A stretch of DNA of 17,330 nt from Lysobacterales bacterium UBA5700 (GTDB lineage: Bacteria > Pseudomonadota > Gammaproteobacteria > Xanthomonadales > Xanthomonadaceae), in the NCBI GenBank assembly GCA_002420085.1, contig DIHI01000108.1, positions 1 to 17,330 of the forward strand. Direction: 5' to 3'. Positions 7,230 to 16,104 of this stretch are shown here, in pieces (the first letter of the stretch is position 1; every line of letters starts with the position of its first letter). The translations under genes and the position numbers were made by a program. Below the pieces are notes generated by a model, which saw nothing but the letters and a program-made list of their open reading frames with translations, was not told the origin of the DNA and ran no database searches.

Positions 7230-9041
7230 TCAGTCGGCGCCGTGGCGCAGGGCGTCGATGTCGAGAATCAGTGCCATGCTGCCATCACCGGTCAGCGCCG
7301 CACCGACATAGCCCTTGAGCGATTGCATCGCGGTCGGCAGCGGCTTGATGACGATCTCCTCGCGGCCATGGACATCATCGACCCGCAGGCCGATCTGGCC
7401 TGGGCCGCTCTGCATCACCACCACGTGCTCGGGCCGCTCGGCCGGTGCGTCCGCCAGCCATTCGCGCAGGCTGAACAACGGCAGTGCCTTCTCGTGCCGA
7501 TACAGGATCGGCGCACCATCGACCCAACGCAGTTGCCGCGGGTCGAAGTGCAGCACTTCGCGCACCCGCGCCAAGGGCAGGGCGAAGGTGCGGCCGCCAG
7601 CGCCGATCAGCAGGGCCGGCAGGATTGCCAGGGTCAATGGCACCTGGACGATGAAGGCCGTGCCCTCGCCCGGCCGCGAGCGAATCTGGATGCGACCGTT
7701 GAGCTCGCGGATGCGCGACTGCACCACGTCCATGCCGACCCCGCGTCCGGAAATTTCGGTGACCACCGCCTTGGTCGAGAAGCCGGGCTGGAAGATCAGG
7801 TGCAGGCATTCGTCGTTACTGAGTCGAGCCGCCGCTTCCGGTTCCAGCAGACCCTTCTCGATCGCCTTGCGGCGCAGGGCTTCAGGGTCCATGCCGGCGC
7901 CGTCCTCACGGACTTCGATGGCGATGTGATCGCCTTCCTGGCGGGCGGCAAGCAAGACCTGACCGACCCGTGACTTGCCGAGCCGCTCGCGGACATCGGG
8001 CATTTCGATGCCGTGATCGATGGCATTGCGAACCAGGTGTACCAGGGGATCGGAGAGCGCCTCGACCAGGGTTCGATCGAGTTCGGTGTCGGCCCCTTCC
8101 AGCACCAGATCGACCTCCTTTTCGAGGGTCCGGGCGACGTCGCGGGCCAGTTTCGGAAAGCGTTGAAAGACCCGGCCGATCGGCTGCATGCGGGTCTTCA
8201 TCACCGCGTTCTGGAGCCGGGTGGTGGCGACATCAAGGGTGGTCACCGCGCGATCGAACTCGTCGCCATCGATCTGCTTGCGCAGCGCCTTGAATCGATT
8301 GCGGGCCAGGACCAGTTCACCGACCAGATTGACCATCGCATCCAGCCGCTTGGCCTCGATGCGCAGGGTCGGCTCAGCCGCCGGTTCCGCACGGGCGCTG
8401 CGCTCACGGTTGGCATCGGGTAGCTGACCGCTGTCGCTCGACGGTACACGGGCCGAACCTGACGCTGCTCGTGCTGCTGCCGGCGGGCTGACTGTCACCG
8501 CTGGCGGCGGGCTTGCCGCGGCCGGCTCGGCGCCATTCAATCGATCCAGCAGGGCCTCGAATTCGTCATCGCTGATCGGTCCATCAGCGCTGGCGAATGC
8601 GGCCAGCAGATCATCCCCGGCCGGATGCGTGACGGTCGGATGCTCGGCCATCGGCAGCAGTCCGGCCCAGGCCAGCACCGGCTGCAATACCTCCGGCGGC
8701 GCCGATTGCGGCTGGCGCCCGCTGGACAGGGCAGCCAGCATGCGCTGCACCTGGTCGAGCAGGGCCTGAGCGCCGTCGAACAGCACGGCATCGGCGCTGC
8801 GCTTGCCGGATCGGACCAGGCCGAAGGCTTCCTCGACGGCATGGCAGGCTTCAACCATCGGCGTCAGTTCGAGGAAGCCGGCACCGCCCTTGATGGTGTG
8901 AAAGCCGCGAAACACCGAGTTCAGCAACTCACCGTCACTCGGCGCCTGTTCCAATGCGACCAGTTCCTCGCCGAGGCGCTCGGCGATCTCTCCGGCCTCG
9001 ATCAGGAAGTCGGCAGCGACACCATCGTCAAGGTCGATCAT
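7230..9041 (-). CDS. cheA: Chemotaxis histidine kinase CheA (flagellar system)
   Basis: This 603-residue kinase has an Hpt domain at residues 1-105 with phospho-acceptor H48 (FRGFHTIKGGAGF), a variable linker at 106-225 with the conserved segment SDDEFEALLDRL (157-168), the P3 dimerisation domain at about 226-300, a HATPase domain (N-box [14 protein letters not shown] at 333-346, DGAGM at 380-384, [10 protein letters not shown] at 431-440) and a C-terminal CheW-like domain at about 465-600. It phosphorylates CheY in response to receptors. It is shorter than typical Pseudomonas CheA and I see no recognisable P2 CheY-docking domain in the linker. The ATG at 9041 is preceded by GGGG 8 bases upstream. 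No cheB follows; instead there is a 59-base gap with a predicted FliA promoter. Confidence 0.97.
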   Translation of the reverse strand: MIDLDDGVAADFLIEAGEIAERLGEELVALEQAPSDGELLNSVFRGFHTIKGGAGFLELTPMVEACHAVEEAFGLVRSGKRSADAVLFDGAQALLDQVQRMLAALSSGRQPQSAPPEVLQPVLAWAGLLPMAEHPTVTHPAGDDLLAAFASADGPISDDEFEALLDRLNGAEPAAASPPPAVTVSPPAAARAASGSARVPSSDSGQLPDANRERSARAEPAAEPTLRIEAKRLDAMVNLVGELVLARNRFKALRKQIDGDEFDRAVTTLDVATTRLQNAVMKTRMQPIGRVFQRFPKLARDVARTLEKEVDLVLEGADTELDRTLVEALSDPLVHLVRNAIDHGIEMPDVRERLGKSRVGQVLLAARQEGDHIAIEVREDGAGMDPEALRRKAIEKGLLEPEAAARLSNDECLHLIFQPGFSTKAVVTEISGRGVGMDVVQSRIRELNGRIQIRSRPGEGTAFIVQVPLTLAILPALLIGAGGRTFALPLARVREVLHFDPRQLRWVDGAPILYRHEKALPLFSLREWLADAPAERPEHVVVMQSGPGQIGLRVDDVHGREEIVIKPLPTAMQSLKGYVGAALTGDGSMALILDIDALRHGAD

Positions 9042-9043
9042 GA

Positions 9044-9664
9044 CTACAGCCCCAGGTCCGACAGCAGGGCGTCGGCGGCATCCTGTGATACGCCGTGACG
9101 GTCGAGCCCGGCGATCACTGGGCCGGCCAGTTCCGGCTGGTTTGCACCGGTGCGACCCTCGTCGAAACCCAGCGCGCTCAGTGTCCGGTGGATGCGCCCG
9201 ACCAGACCGACCACGCGACCGATGATCTGTCCGCACAGATCCTGATGCGACTGGGCCAGGGCCAGTTCACCGAGCAGGCCGCGCAGCCGACGCAGGGCGT
9301 CGGCATCGACCGTCGGCATGGGATGGGCCTCGACCGCGTCGATCGTCTCGCGACAGCGCTCGACCAGATCGAGGGTGCGATGGGTGGCGTCCTCGGTCAT
9401 GCGCACGACATGGTCGAGCCGCGCGCAGGCATCCGGCAGTTCGCCCAGGTCCATCCCCTCCTCGGGCAGGTGCCCGAGCGCGGCATTCAGCTCGCGCGAC
9501 AGTCGGGCCAGTGCCTGGGCCGCACCCTCGCGTTCGCCGGCCAGTCCGCGCAGCCGATGGCGACAGCCATCCTCGTCACCGGATTCGAGTGCCGCCAGTG
9601 CCTCGTGCAGGGCATTCGCCAGCACCTCACGCCCACCATCGGCCGGCCGACCGGTCGCGATCAC
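9044..9664 (-). CDS. cheZ: CheY-P phosphatase CheZ
   Basis: This 206-residue, mostly helical protein carries the CheZ catalytic region [17 protein letters not shown] at about residues 136-152. D142 and Q146 align with E. coli D143 and Q147, which insert into the CheY active site. The C-terminus [14 protein letters not shown] resembles the CheY-binding helix of E. coli CheZ, ahead of which is a flexible stretch (about 165-190). It should remove phosphate from CheY and shorten the motor signal. The start is GTG at 9664, overlapping the cheY TGA, so translation is probably coupled. It ends in TAG, 2 bases before the cheA ATG. Confidence 0.95.
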   Translation of the reverse strand: MIATGRPADGGREVLANALHEALAALESGDEDGCRHRLRGLAGEREGAAQALARLSRELNAALGHLPEEGMDLGELPDACARLDHVVRMTEDATHRTLDLVERCRETIDAVEAHPMPTVDADALRRLRGLLGELALAQSHQDLCGQIIGRVVGLVGRIHRTLSALGFDEGRTGANQPELAGPVIAGLDRHGVSQDAADALLSDLGL

Positions 9665-10053
9665 GCCGCCGACTCCAGTCGGCCGAAGATGCGGTCGAGC
9701 TTTTCCGACAGCGTCTGGGCATTGAACGGCTTGATGATGTAGCCATTGACCCCGGATTGTGCGGCTTCGAGAATCTGCTCGCGCTTGGCCTCGGCGGTGA
9801 CCATCAGGACCGGGATCCTGGCCAGGGCCGGATCCTTGCGGATCGCCTTGAGCAGTTCGATGCCGGTCATTCCGGGCATGTTCCAGTCGGTGACCACGAA
9901 ATCGAACGGCGCACTGCGCAGGGCCGCCAGGGCGGTCGCCCCGTCATCGGCCTCGGCGGTGTTCTGGAAGCCGAGGTCGTTCAGCAGATTCTTGACGATC
10001 CGGCGCATCGTCGAGAAGTCATCGACGATCAGGATTCTCATGTTCTTGTCCAA
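9661..10053 (-). CDS. cheY: Chemotaxis response regulator CheY (motor-binding type)
   Basis: This single receiver domain of 130 residues has the acidic pair D11-D12, phospho-acceptor D56 in [11 protein letters not shown]86 in MVTAEAK, Y105 and K108 in GYIIKPF. The TDWNMP, MVTAEAK and GYxxKPF combination matches the E. coli and Pseudomonas CheY that binds FliM and reverses the motor. When phosphorylated by CheA it diffuses to the flagellar switch, and CheZ, encoded next, dephosphorylates it. I use the TTG start at 10053 because of ribosome-binding-site spacing; the alternative ATG at 10041 removes only four residues. The stop overlaps the cheZ GTG start (GTGA). Confidence 0.97.
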   Translation of the reverse strand: MDKNMRILIVDDFSTMRRIVKNLLNDLGFQNTAEADDGATALAALRSAPFDFVVTDWNMPGMTGIELLKAIRKDPALARIPVLMVTAEAKREQILEAAQSGVNGYIIKPFNAQTLSEKLDRIFGRLESAA

Positions 10054-10061
10054 CGGATGAT

Positions 10062-10065
10062 CTCC
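10062..10065 (-). promoter_or_regulatory. Ribosome binding site for cheY, deciding a TTG start
   Basis: GGAG on the minus strand lies exactly 8 bases before a TTG at 10053 and 20 bases before the first in-frame ATG at 10041. The spacing favours the TTG start, which gives [13 protein letters not shown], comparable to the E. coli CheY opening MADKELKFLVVDDF. Confidence 0.7.
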
Positions 10066-10073
10066 GGTTATCC

Positions 10074-10814
10074 CTACTCGAAATCCTCGGGGTCGCTGTC
10101 CTGTCCGAGCCGGGCGCGCAACCGCACCATCGCCTGGCCATGGATCTGACAGACCCGTGATTCGCTGACCCCGATAACGGCACCGATCTCGCGAAGGTTT
10201 AGCTCCTGCTCGTAGTACAGCGAGAGCACCAGTTGCTCGCGCTCTGGCAGGCCAGCGATCGCCTCGGCCAATCCGGCGCGGAATTCCTGGCGCTCCAACT
10301 GCCGTTCCGGCGAGGGCTCGGAATCGGCGAAACGCGGGCTGTCGCCCTCTTCCTGGCAGCCGTCGAGGCTGATCACGTGCCCGCGCGCGGCGCCTTCGAG
10401 GAACTTCTGGTAGTCATCGACCGACAGGCCCATCGCCCGCGCCACTTCAACCTGCGAGGCCGAGCGGCCCTCGCGCTGCTCGATGACCCGGGTCGCCTCG
10501 GCGGCCTCCCGGACCCGCCGATGTACCGAGCGCGGCACCCAGTCGCCGCGACGGATTTCATCGATCATCGCGCCGCGAATGCGGATCGAGGCATAGGTCT
10601 CGAACGAAGCACCCTGACTGGCGTCGTAATGGCCGGCGGCCTCGATCAGGCCGATCATGCCAGCCTGGATCAGATCGTCGATATCGACCGAGGGCGGCAG
10701 TCGGGCGATCAGATGGTGGGCCAGCCTGCGAACCAGTTCGCCGTGGCTGTGGATCACTTCGGTCGCGCCCTGACGGCTGGCCGATCGATACTGGCGGTGG
10801 GCGAACAGGCTCAT
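10074..10814 (-). CDS. fliA: RNA polymerase sigma factor FliA (sigma-28)
   Basis: This 246-residue sigma factor has sigma region 2 at about residues 27-97 (including [16 protein letters not shown] and [20 protein letters not shown]), region 3 at about 98-165, and region 4 at about 185-235 with the helix-turn-helix [20 protein letters not shown]. FliA directs RNA polymerase to late flagellar, stator and chemotaxis promoters, normally restrained by the anti-sigma factor FlgM, which is not in this window. The ATG at 10814 overlaps the flhG stop, and a longer in-frame extension would lie inside flhG. Two sequences matching its promoter consensus occur downstream in this window (before motC and before the STAS gene). 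The stop is TAG, 20 bases before cheY. Confidence 0.97.
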   Translation of the reverse strand: MSLFAHRQYRSASRQGATEVIHSHGELVRRLAHHLIARLPPSVDIDDLIQAGMIGLIEAAGHYDASQGASFETYASIRIRGAMIDEIRRGDWVPRSVHRRVREAAEATRVIEQREGRSASQVEVARAMGLSVDDYQKFLEGAARGHVISLDGCQEEGDSPRFADSEPSPERQLERQEFRAGLAEAIAGLPEREQLVLSLYYEQELNLREIGAVIGVSESRVCQIHGQAMVRLRARLGQDSDPEDFE

Positions 10815-11689
10815 GCGGCGGCTCCTGGTCCGATCATGCGTTCGACGAAGAATTCGACGCCACCGCGAGGACCGCTCGGCGCCTGCCATTTGTGCGCGCG
10901 CCGAGCGATCGCAGTGAATGCCATCGCCGAGACGCTGGAGGGATAGGCTTCCAGCACGGCCTGCTGGCGCTGCACCGAGCGTCGCAGCCACTCGTCGTGC
11001 GGGATGTCGCCGAGGTAGCTCAGGACCACGTCCAGAAACCGCTCGCAGACCCGGCTCAGCTTCTCGAACAATTCCCGCCCCTCGGCCGGCGAGCGCACCA
11101 TGTTGGCCAGGACATTGACCCGAGTGACGCCACGTTCACGCGACAGCAGCTTGATCAGCGCGTAGGCGTCGGTGATCGACGCCGGTTCGTTGCAGACCAC
11201 GACGATCACATCCTGGGCCGCCTGGCTGAAGGTCAGCACGCTGTCGGACAGGCCGGCGGCGGTATCGACCACCATCACGTCGAGATCGAGGTCCAGTTCG
11301 GAAAAGGCATGGACCAGACCGACGTGCTCGACCGGACGCAGCTCCGCCATCTGCCGACGCCCGGAGGCGGCAGGAACGATCGACAGTCCACCCGGCCCCT
11401 GCAACAGGGTGTCGATCAGCCGGCACCGCCCTTCGATCACGTCGGCCAGGGTGAACCGTGGCGACAGGCCGAGCAGGACATCGACATTGGCCAGACCGAG
11501 ATCGGCATCGAGCAACAGGGTGCGTCGCCCGGATTGCGCCAGGGCCAGAGCCAGGTTGACCGACACGGTGGTCTTGCCGACCCCGCCCTTGCCACCGGTG
11601 ACCGCAATGACCCGCACTGGCTTGCGCGGGCTCGGCACCAGACTCAGGCCGGGTGGACGGGTCGAGGGGATGGGATCAAGCTGTTGCAT
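10811..11689 (-). CDS. flhG: MinD-like ATPase FlhG/FleN, flagellar number regulator
   Basis: This 292-residue ATPase of the MinD/ParA class has a deviant Walker A motif (GGKGGVGKTT, residues 32-41), LLDADLGLANVDVLLGL (about 59-75) and a Walker B-like VVDTAAGLSD. The C-terminal GPRGGVEFFVERM closely resembles Pseudomonas FleN. FleN/FlhG limits flagellar number by acting on FlhF and on the master activator FleQ. The ATG at 11689 is chosen because GGAG lies 7 bases upstream (11697-11700) and the family opening follows; longer in-frame extensions lie inside flhF. The N-terminus lacks the DQAxxLR activation helix found in some FlhG proteins, as FleN also appears to. The stop overlaps the fliA ATG (ATGA). 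Confidence 0.96.
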   Translation of the reverse strand: MQQLDPIPSTRPPGLSLVPSPRKPVRVIAVTGGKGGVGKTTVSVNLALALAQSGRRTLLLDADLGLANVDVLLGLSPRFTLADVIEGRCRLIDTLLQGPGGLSIVPAASGRRQMAELRPVEHVGLVHAFSELDLDLDVMVVDTAAGLSDSVLTFSQAAQDVIVVVCNEPASITDAYALIKLLSRERGVTRVNVLANMVRSPAEGRELFEKLSRVCERFLDVVLSYLGDIPHDEWLRRSVQRQQAVLEAYPSSVSAMAFTAIARRAHKWQAPSGPRGGVEFFVERMIGPGAAA

Positions 11690-12836
11690 GCCGGTTCTCC
11701 GAGTGGTCGTGGTCCCGCCCGACCGGCGCCGTTTCGCCCAGTCGCAGCACGAGTCGATGCGCCTGAGCGCGATGAATGTCTTCCGGTACCCGCTGGCCAT
11801 CGGTGACGTAGGCCAGCGGCAGCCGTTGCTTGATGACCACCGACAGAGCACCGCCGAGCCGCGCGGTTTCGTCGAGCTTGGTCAGGATCGCGCCCTCCGG
11901 TGCGGCGCAGCGGAACCGTCCGACCACGTCGAACAGATCGCCGCACTGGCCGTTGGCCGGCAGCACCAGCAAGCTGCGGATGCGCCGGGCCGCACTGATC
12001 CAGTTGAATTGCGCGTGCAGACGGCGGTCGTGCTGACTCAGACCCGGGGTGTCGATGATGGTCAGCGGATAATCGGTGAGCCGCTCCAGCAAGTGCGCCA
12101 GCGTCTCCGGCGAATCGGCCTCGAAGGTGGCGACACCGAGCTGGCGGCCGAACTGCGCCAGTTGCTCGTGACCACCGACCCGACTGCCGTCCAGCGAAAC
12201 CAGGGCGACATCCCGGGCGCGGCCGGTCTGGGCGTACCGTGCCGCCAGCTTGGCAGCAGTGGTGGTCTTGCCGACACCGGTGGCACCGATCAGGGCGAGC
12301 ACGCCGCCTTCCAGGATCGGCTCATGGGTCGGAATCAGGATCGACTTGGCCAACAGCGCCAGTTGCAGACCGCGACTGCGGCCAGGCACGGTGTCGGCCG
12401 GAATGCTGGCCGCGATCGACCGCGCCAGATCGGGATCGCAGCCATAGCGCGCCAGGTCATCGAGCGCCTGAGCCCGAACCCGCACACCACGCAGGCGCTC
12501 TTCGCCGAAGCGGCCCAGTTCGCGCTCGATGGTCTCGCGCATGGCGACGATTTCCCGGCGCAGCGCGACAATCTCCGGGTCCACCGGAATCGCCCGCAAG
12601 GCCGGCTCGCGGCCGTGCGGATCGGGCGCAGCATCCACTGGCGGTGCCACCGGCGTCGGTGCCTCGCCCCGCAGCGCCTGGCGCACCAGTTCCACGTCGT
12701 AGTCGGTGGCGGCGACGATCTCGACGCCATCATCGACCCGGCGGCTGGTGAGGATCACCGCCTGCTCGCCCTGTTCCTGTCGGACTCGGGCCAGTGCGGA
12801 GCGCATGTCGGCGGCGGTGAAGCGTTGAATCTTCAT
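11676..12836 (-). CDS. flhF: SRP-like GTPase FlhF, flagellar placement factor
   Basis: This 386-residue protein has the three FlhF parts: an N-terminal B domain (starting MKIQRFTAADMRSAL), a helical N domain around residues 85-170, and a C-terminal SRP-type GTPase from about residue 178. GTPase motifs are the P-loop GATGVGKTT (184-192), LDGSRVGGHEQL (215-226), IDTPGLSQHD (261-270) and TKLDET (319-324). The commoner family forms are DSYRIGAHEQL and DTAGxxQRD, so the second and third motifs are slightly divergent. FlhF directs the polar site of flagellum assembly and is antagonised by FlhG. The stop region overlaps the flhG start by 14 bases. The ATG at 12836 is preceded by a weak purine-rich GAGAAA. 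Confidence 0.96.
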   Translation of the reverse strand: MKIQRFTAADMRSALARVRQEQGEQAVILTSRRVDDGVEIVAATDYDVELVRQALRGEAPTPVAPPVDAAPDPHGREPALRAIPVDPEIVALRREIVAMRETIERELGRFGEERLRGVRVRAQALDDLARYGCDPDLARSIAASIPADTVPGRSRGLQLALLAKSILIPTHEPILEGGVLALIGATGVGKTTTAAKLAARYAQTGRARDVALVSLDGSRVGGHEQLAQFGRQLGVATFEADSPETLAHLLERLTDYPLTIIDTPGLSQHDRRLHAQFNWISAARRIRSLLVLPANGQCGDLFDVVGRFRCAAPEGAILTKLDETARLGGALSVVIKQRLPLAYVTDGQRVPEDIHRAQAHRLVLRLGETAPVGRDHDHSENRHATA

Positions 12837-12891
12837 GTCGGTTTCTCGTTTCGGTGGCCGGCGGCCGGTGCCTCGACCTGTATCCAGGTGT

Positions 12892-14958
12892 TCAGCTCAC
12901 CGAACCCACCAATTTCACGTGCTTGTCTTCGGGAACCTCCGGATAGGCCAGCACCGACAGACCGGGAACGCTGTGCCGAACCAGACGCGAGACCATCTCC
13001 CGCATCGCGCCCGGAACCAGCAGCACCGCCGGCTCGCCGAGCGCTTCCTGGCGCGTCACGCAGTGGTTGAGTCCGCGATGAAGCCGTTCCGCCAATCCGG
13101 GCTCGATCGCCCCGGCGGCACTGGAGTCCTGCAAGACCCGTTCCAGATCGGGCGCCAGCGTGTAGACCGGCAACTCCGGCCGCATGCCGTTGATCTCCTG
13201 AACGATGAACCGGCCGAGCGCGGCCCGGACAGCGGCGGTCAACACGCTCGGGTCGTGGCTGATCGCAGCCTGCTCCAGCAGGCTTTCGGCGATCCGTCGG
13301 AACTGGCGAATGGGGATGCGATCGGTCAGCAGGTTCTGCAACACCTTGGCCACGACCGGCAGCGGCAGCGCCTTCGGCGTCAGTTCCTCGGCCAACCGGG
13401 GCGCCGTCCTGGCCAGTTGTGCCAGCAGTTGCTGGACCTCCTCATGACCGAGCAAGTCCGGCGCGTGCTGGCGGATCACATGCGCCGCATGGGTCGCCAG
13501 CACGGTAGCCGGATCGACCACGGTGCAGCCCAGCGCCTCGGCCTGCGAACGCTGATCGGGCTGGAGCCACAGGGCATCCAGACCGAACGCCGGATCCTTC
13601 GCCGGGATGCCGACCAGACCACCGAAACTGCCGCCGGGACTGAGCGCCAGCTCGCGATCGACCTGGACATCGCCACTGGCCACCGGCACCCCGTGGATCA
13701 GGATGCGATAGTGGCTGGGCGCCAGTTCGAGGTTGTCGCGAATGTGGACCTGCGGCACCAGGAAGCCCAGCTCCTGGGTCAATTTCTTGCGGATGCCCTT
13801 GATCCGCGCCAACAGCTCGCCGCCGCTGCGACGATCGACCAGGGGCACCAGGCGATAACCGACCTCGATCCCCAGCGCATCGACCGGACGCACGTCCTCC
13901 CAACTCAGTTCCACTGGATTGGCCGGCGACTCGACCCGAGCATCGGCCTCGGCGGTCTGCGCGGCGCGCAGCGAACGCCCCCGGCGCAGCCACCAGGCGA
14001 TCAGTGCCAGCGCCGCACCCAACCCCAGGAAGGCCAGATTGGGCATGCCCGGAACCAATCCGATGGCGATCAGCAGCGCGGCGCCGACCGCCAGCGCCTT
14101 TTCCTGGGCGAACACCTGGCTGGCCATGGCGTCGCCCATGTCCTGCGAACCCGACACCCGGGTCACCAGGATTGCCACGGCGGTCGAGACCAGCAGGCCG
14201 GGAATCTGCGCCACCAGGCCATCGCCGATGGTCAGCAGCACGTAGACCCGAGCGGCATCGGCGAACGCCATCCCGTGTTCGAGCGTGCCGATCGCCAGAC
14301 CGCCGAAAATGTTGATGAACAGGATGAGGATGCCGGCGATGGCATCACCCCGGACGAACTTGCTGGCACCGTCCATCGAGCCGTAGAAATCGGCCTCCTC
14401 GCGCACCTCCTGACGCCGCGCCTTGGCATCCTCGCGGGTCAACAGGCCGGCGTTGAGATCGGCATCGATCGCCATCTGCTTGCCCGGCAGTGCATCCAGG
14501 GTGAACCGGGCCGACACTTCCGAAATCCGTCCGGCGCCCTTGGTGACCACCACGAAATTGATGATGGTCAGGATCGCGAACACCACCAGGCCGACCGCAT
14601 AATTGCCGCCGATCACGAACTGCCCGAACGCCTCGATCACCTTGCCGGCGGCATCCGGTCCCTGATGGCCGTTGAGCAGAACCAGCCGGGTCGAGGCGAC
14701 ATTGAGCGCCAGCCGCAGCAGGGTCGCCATCAGCAGCACGGTCGGAAACACGCTCAGATCGAGCGGCCGGGCGACGTACACCACCGACAGCAGGACGATC
14801 AGCGAAATCGCGATGCTGAGACTGAACAGCGCGTCCAGCATCAGGGTCGGCAAGGGCACCACGATCATCGCCAGCAAGGCCAGCAACAGCAGTGGCGCAC
14901 CCGCTCCCCGACGCAGCAGGGCGCCGATCCGGTCGCGCCCGAGCGCTTCGGTGGTCAT
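12892..14958 (-). CDS. flhA: Flagellar export gate protein FlhA
   Basis: This 688-residue protein has the usual FlhA length. The N-terminal half holds about eight membrane segments between residues 20 and 325. RLALNVASTR lies at residues 82-91. The FHIPEP-family signature (SEVSARFTLDALPGKQMAID, within residues 143-172) is complete, followed by KFVRGDAIAG near residue 200. The C-terminal half, from about residue 330, is the soluble domain that forms the cytoplasmic ring and docks export substrates and chaperones. The ATG overlaps the flhB TGA. A 55-base gap follows the stop before flhF; it holds only a short 5-bp inverted repeat and no recognisable promoter. Confidence 0.98.
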   Translation of the reverse strand: MTTEALGRDRIGALLRRGAGAPLLLLALLAMIVVPLPTLMLDALFSLSIAISLIVLLSVVYVARPLDLSVFPTVLLMATLLRLALNVASTRLVLLNGHQGPDAAGKVIEAFGQFVIGGNYAVGLVVFAILTIINFVVVTKGAGRISEVSARFTLDALPGKQMAIDADLNAGLLTREDAKARRQEVREEADFYGSMDGASKFVRGDAIAGILILFINIFGGLAIGTLEHGMAFADAARVYVLLTIGDGLVAQIPGLLVSTAVAILVTRVSGSQDMGDAMASQVFAQEKALAVGAALLIAIGLVPGMPNLAFLGLGAALALIAWWLRRGRSLRAAQTAEADARVESPANPVELSWEDVRPVDALGIEVGYRLVPLVDRRSGGELLARIKGIRKKLTQELGFLVPQVHIRDNLELAPSHYRILIHGVPVASGDVQVDRELALSPGGSFGGLVGIPAKDPAFGLDALWLQPDQRSQAEALGCTVVDPATVLATHAAHVIRQHAPDLLGHEEVQQLLAQLARTAPRLAEELTPKALPLPVVAKVLQNLLTDRIPIRQFRRIAESLLEQAAISHDPSVLTAAVRAALGRFIVQEINGMRPELPVYTLAPDLERVLQDSSAAGAIEPGLAERLHRGLNHCVTRQEALGEPAVLLVPGAMREMVSRLVRHSVPGLSVLAYPEVPEDKHVKLVGSVS

Positions 14959-16100
14959 CGGCCGGCATCCTCCCCGGCCGTGCCCTCATCGACACGAACA
15001 TCGGGCACCTGCGGCATCGGCCCACCCTCACGCCGCCAGGCACGCACCTGATAGACGTGGCCAAGAATCTGAGCGACTGCCGAATAGAGACTCACGGGAA
15101 TGTCCTGACCGATCTCGACCGACCGATACAAGACCCGTGCCAATGGCGGCGAGGACACGATCGGCACCCCGTGCTGCTCAGCCAGTTCGCGGATCGCGGT
15201 GGCGATCAGATCGCGACCCTTGGCGACCACCTTCGGCGCCCGCATCTGTGGCCCGCTGTAGACCAGGGCGACCGCATAATGGGTCGGATTGACCAGAATC
15301 ACGTCGGCACGTGGCACATCGGCCATCATTCGTCCTTGCGCCATGGTCTGCTGCAAGCGGCGGATGCGTGCCTTGACCTCGGGCCGGCCCTCGGTTTCCT
15401 TCAACTCGTCGCGAATCTCCTGGCGGGTCATCATCAATCGCTTGCGATGACTCCATATCTGGTACGGCACATCGATCGCCGCCAGCACCAGCAGACCGAA
15501 CCCGAGCGCCACCAGCACCCGTACCAGCAACTGAAACCCGTCAACGGCGGCGCTCTCCAGCGGCTGTCGCATCAGCGCGACGAAGCGTGGCGCCGAAATC
15601 ACGATCACCGTGCCGGCCAGACCCGCGATCAGCAGGCTGCGCAGGATCGACTTGATCAGCTCGGCCAGACCATCGCGACCATAGATGCGCGTGAGTCCGG
15701 CGACCGGATCCAGCCGCTTGAGATCGGGCATGACCGATGTGCTGCTGAACCGCAGCCCGCCCAGCGCGATCGGCGCCAGCACCGCCCCGACCAGGGCCGC
15801 CAGCCAGACCGGTGACAGCAGCGACAGCAAGGATGTCAGCAGCACCGCGAAACGATCCGTCAGAAATCCGGCATCGGTCATCCCGGCCGGCGGAACCTGC
15901 AAGGCCGCCCGCAACCAGTCCGCCACCGCACCGGCGATGCTGCCACCGAATCCGACCATCGCAGCCACCGACAGCAGGAACACCGCTGCCGTCGCCAACT
16001 CCCGGCTGCGCGCGACCTGGCCTTTCTCGCGCGCTTCACGCAGGCGTTTTTCGGTCGGTTGTTCGGTCCGTTCCTGACCGCTTTCGGCTGCCTCGGCCAT
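14955..16100 (-). CDS. flhB: Flagellar export switch protein FlhB
   Basis: This 381-residue protein starts MAEAAESGQERTEQPTEKRL, the typical FlhB opening, so the ATG at 16100 is preferred over an in-frame upstream extension that would run into fliR. The N-terminal half carries about four membrane segments (near residues 36-60, 88-115, 150-172 and 190-212). The C-terminal cytoplasmic half contains the self-cleavage motif N271-P272-T273-H274 within VILVNPTHYAVALVY. In this family, cleavage between Asn and Pro switches export specificity from rod/hook to filament substrates. With the motif intact, FlhB should be functional. The TGA overlaps the flhA ATG (ATGA at 14955-14958). Confidence 0.97.
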   Translation of the reverse strand: MAEAAESGQERTEQPTEKRLREAREKGQVARSRELATAAVFLLSVAAMVGFGGSIAGAVADWLRAALQVPPAGMTDAGFLTDRFAVLLTSLLSLLSPVWLAALVGAVLAPIALGGLRFSSTSVMPDLKRLDPVAGLTRIYGRDGLAELIKSILRSLLIAGLAGTVIVISAPRFVALMRQPLESAAVDGFQLLVRVLVALGFGLLVLAAIDVPYQIWSHRKRLMMTRQEIRDELKETEGRPEVKARIRRLQQTMAQGRMMADVPRADVILVNPTHYAVALVYSGPQMRAPKVVAKGRDLIATAIRELAEQHGVPIVSSPPLARVLYRSVEIGQDIPVSLYSAVAQILGHVYQVRAWRREGGPMPQVPDVRVDEGTAGEDAGR

Positions 16101-16104
16101 GCGT

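Noticed and set aside
12876..12889. ACCTG-GATA-CAGGT inverted repeat between flhA and flhF as a terminator or operator
   Set aside because: A 5-bp stem with a 4-base loop and no T-run is expected by chance in a window of this size; no flanking promoter element was found.
12835..15051. A 738-codon open frame on the plus strand opposite flhA
   Set aside because: It is antisense to flhA, which carries the full FHIPEP signature. The long open frame follows from GC-rich codon use, and the translated sequence is Arg/Gln/His-rich without domains.
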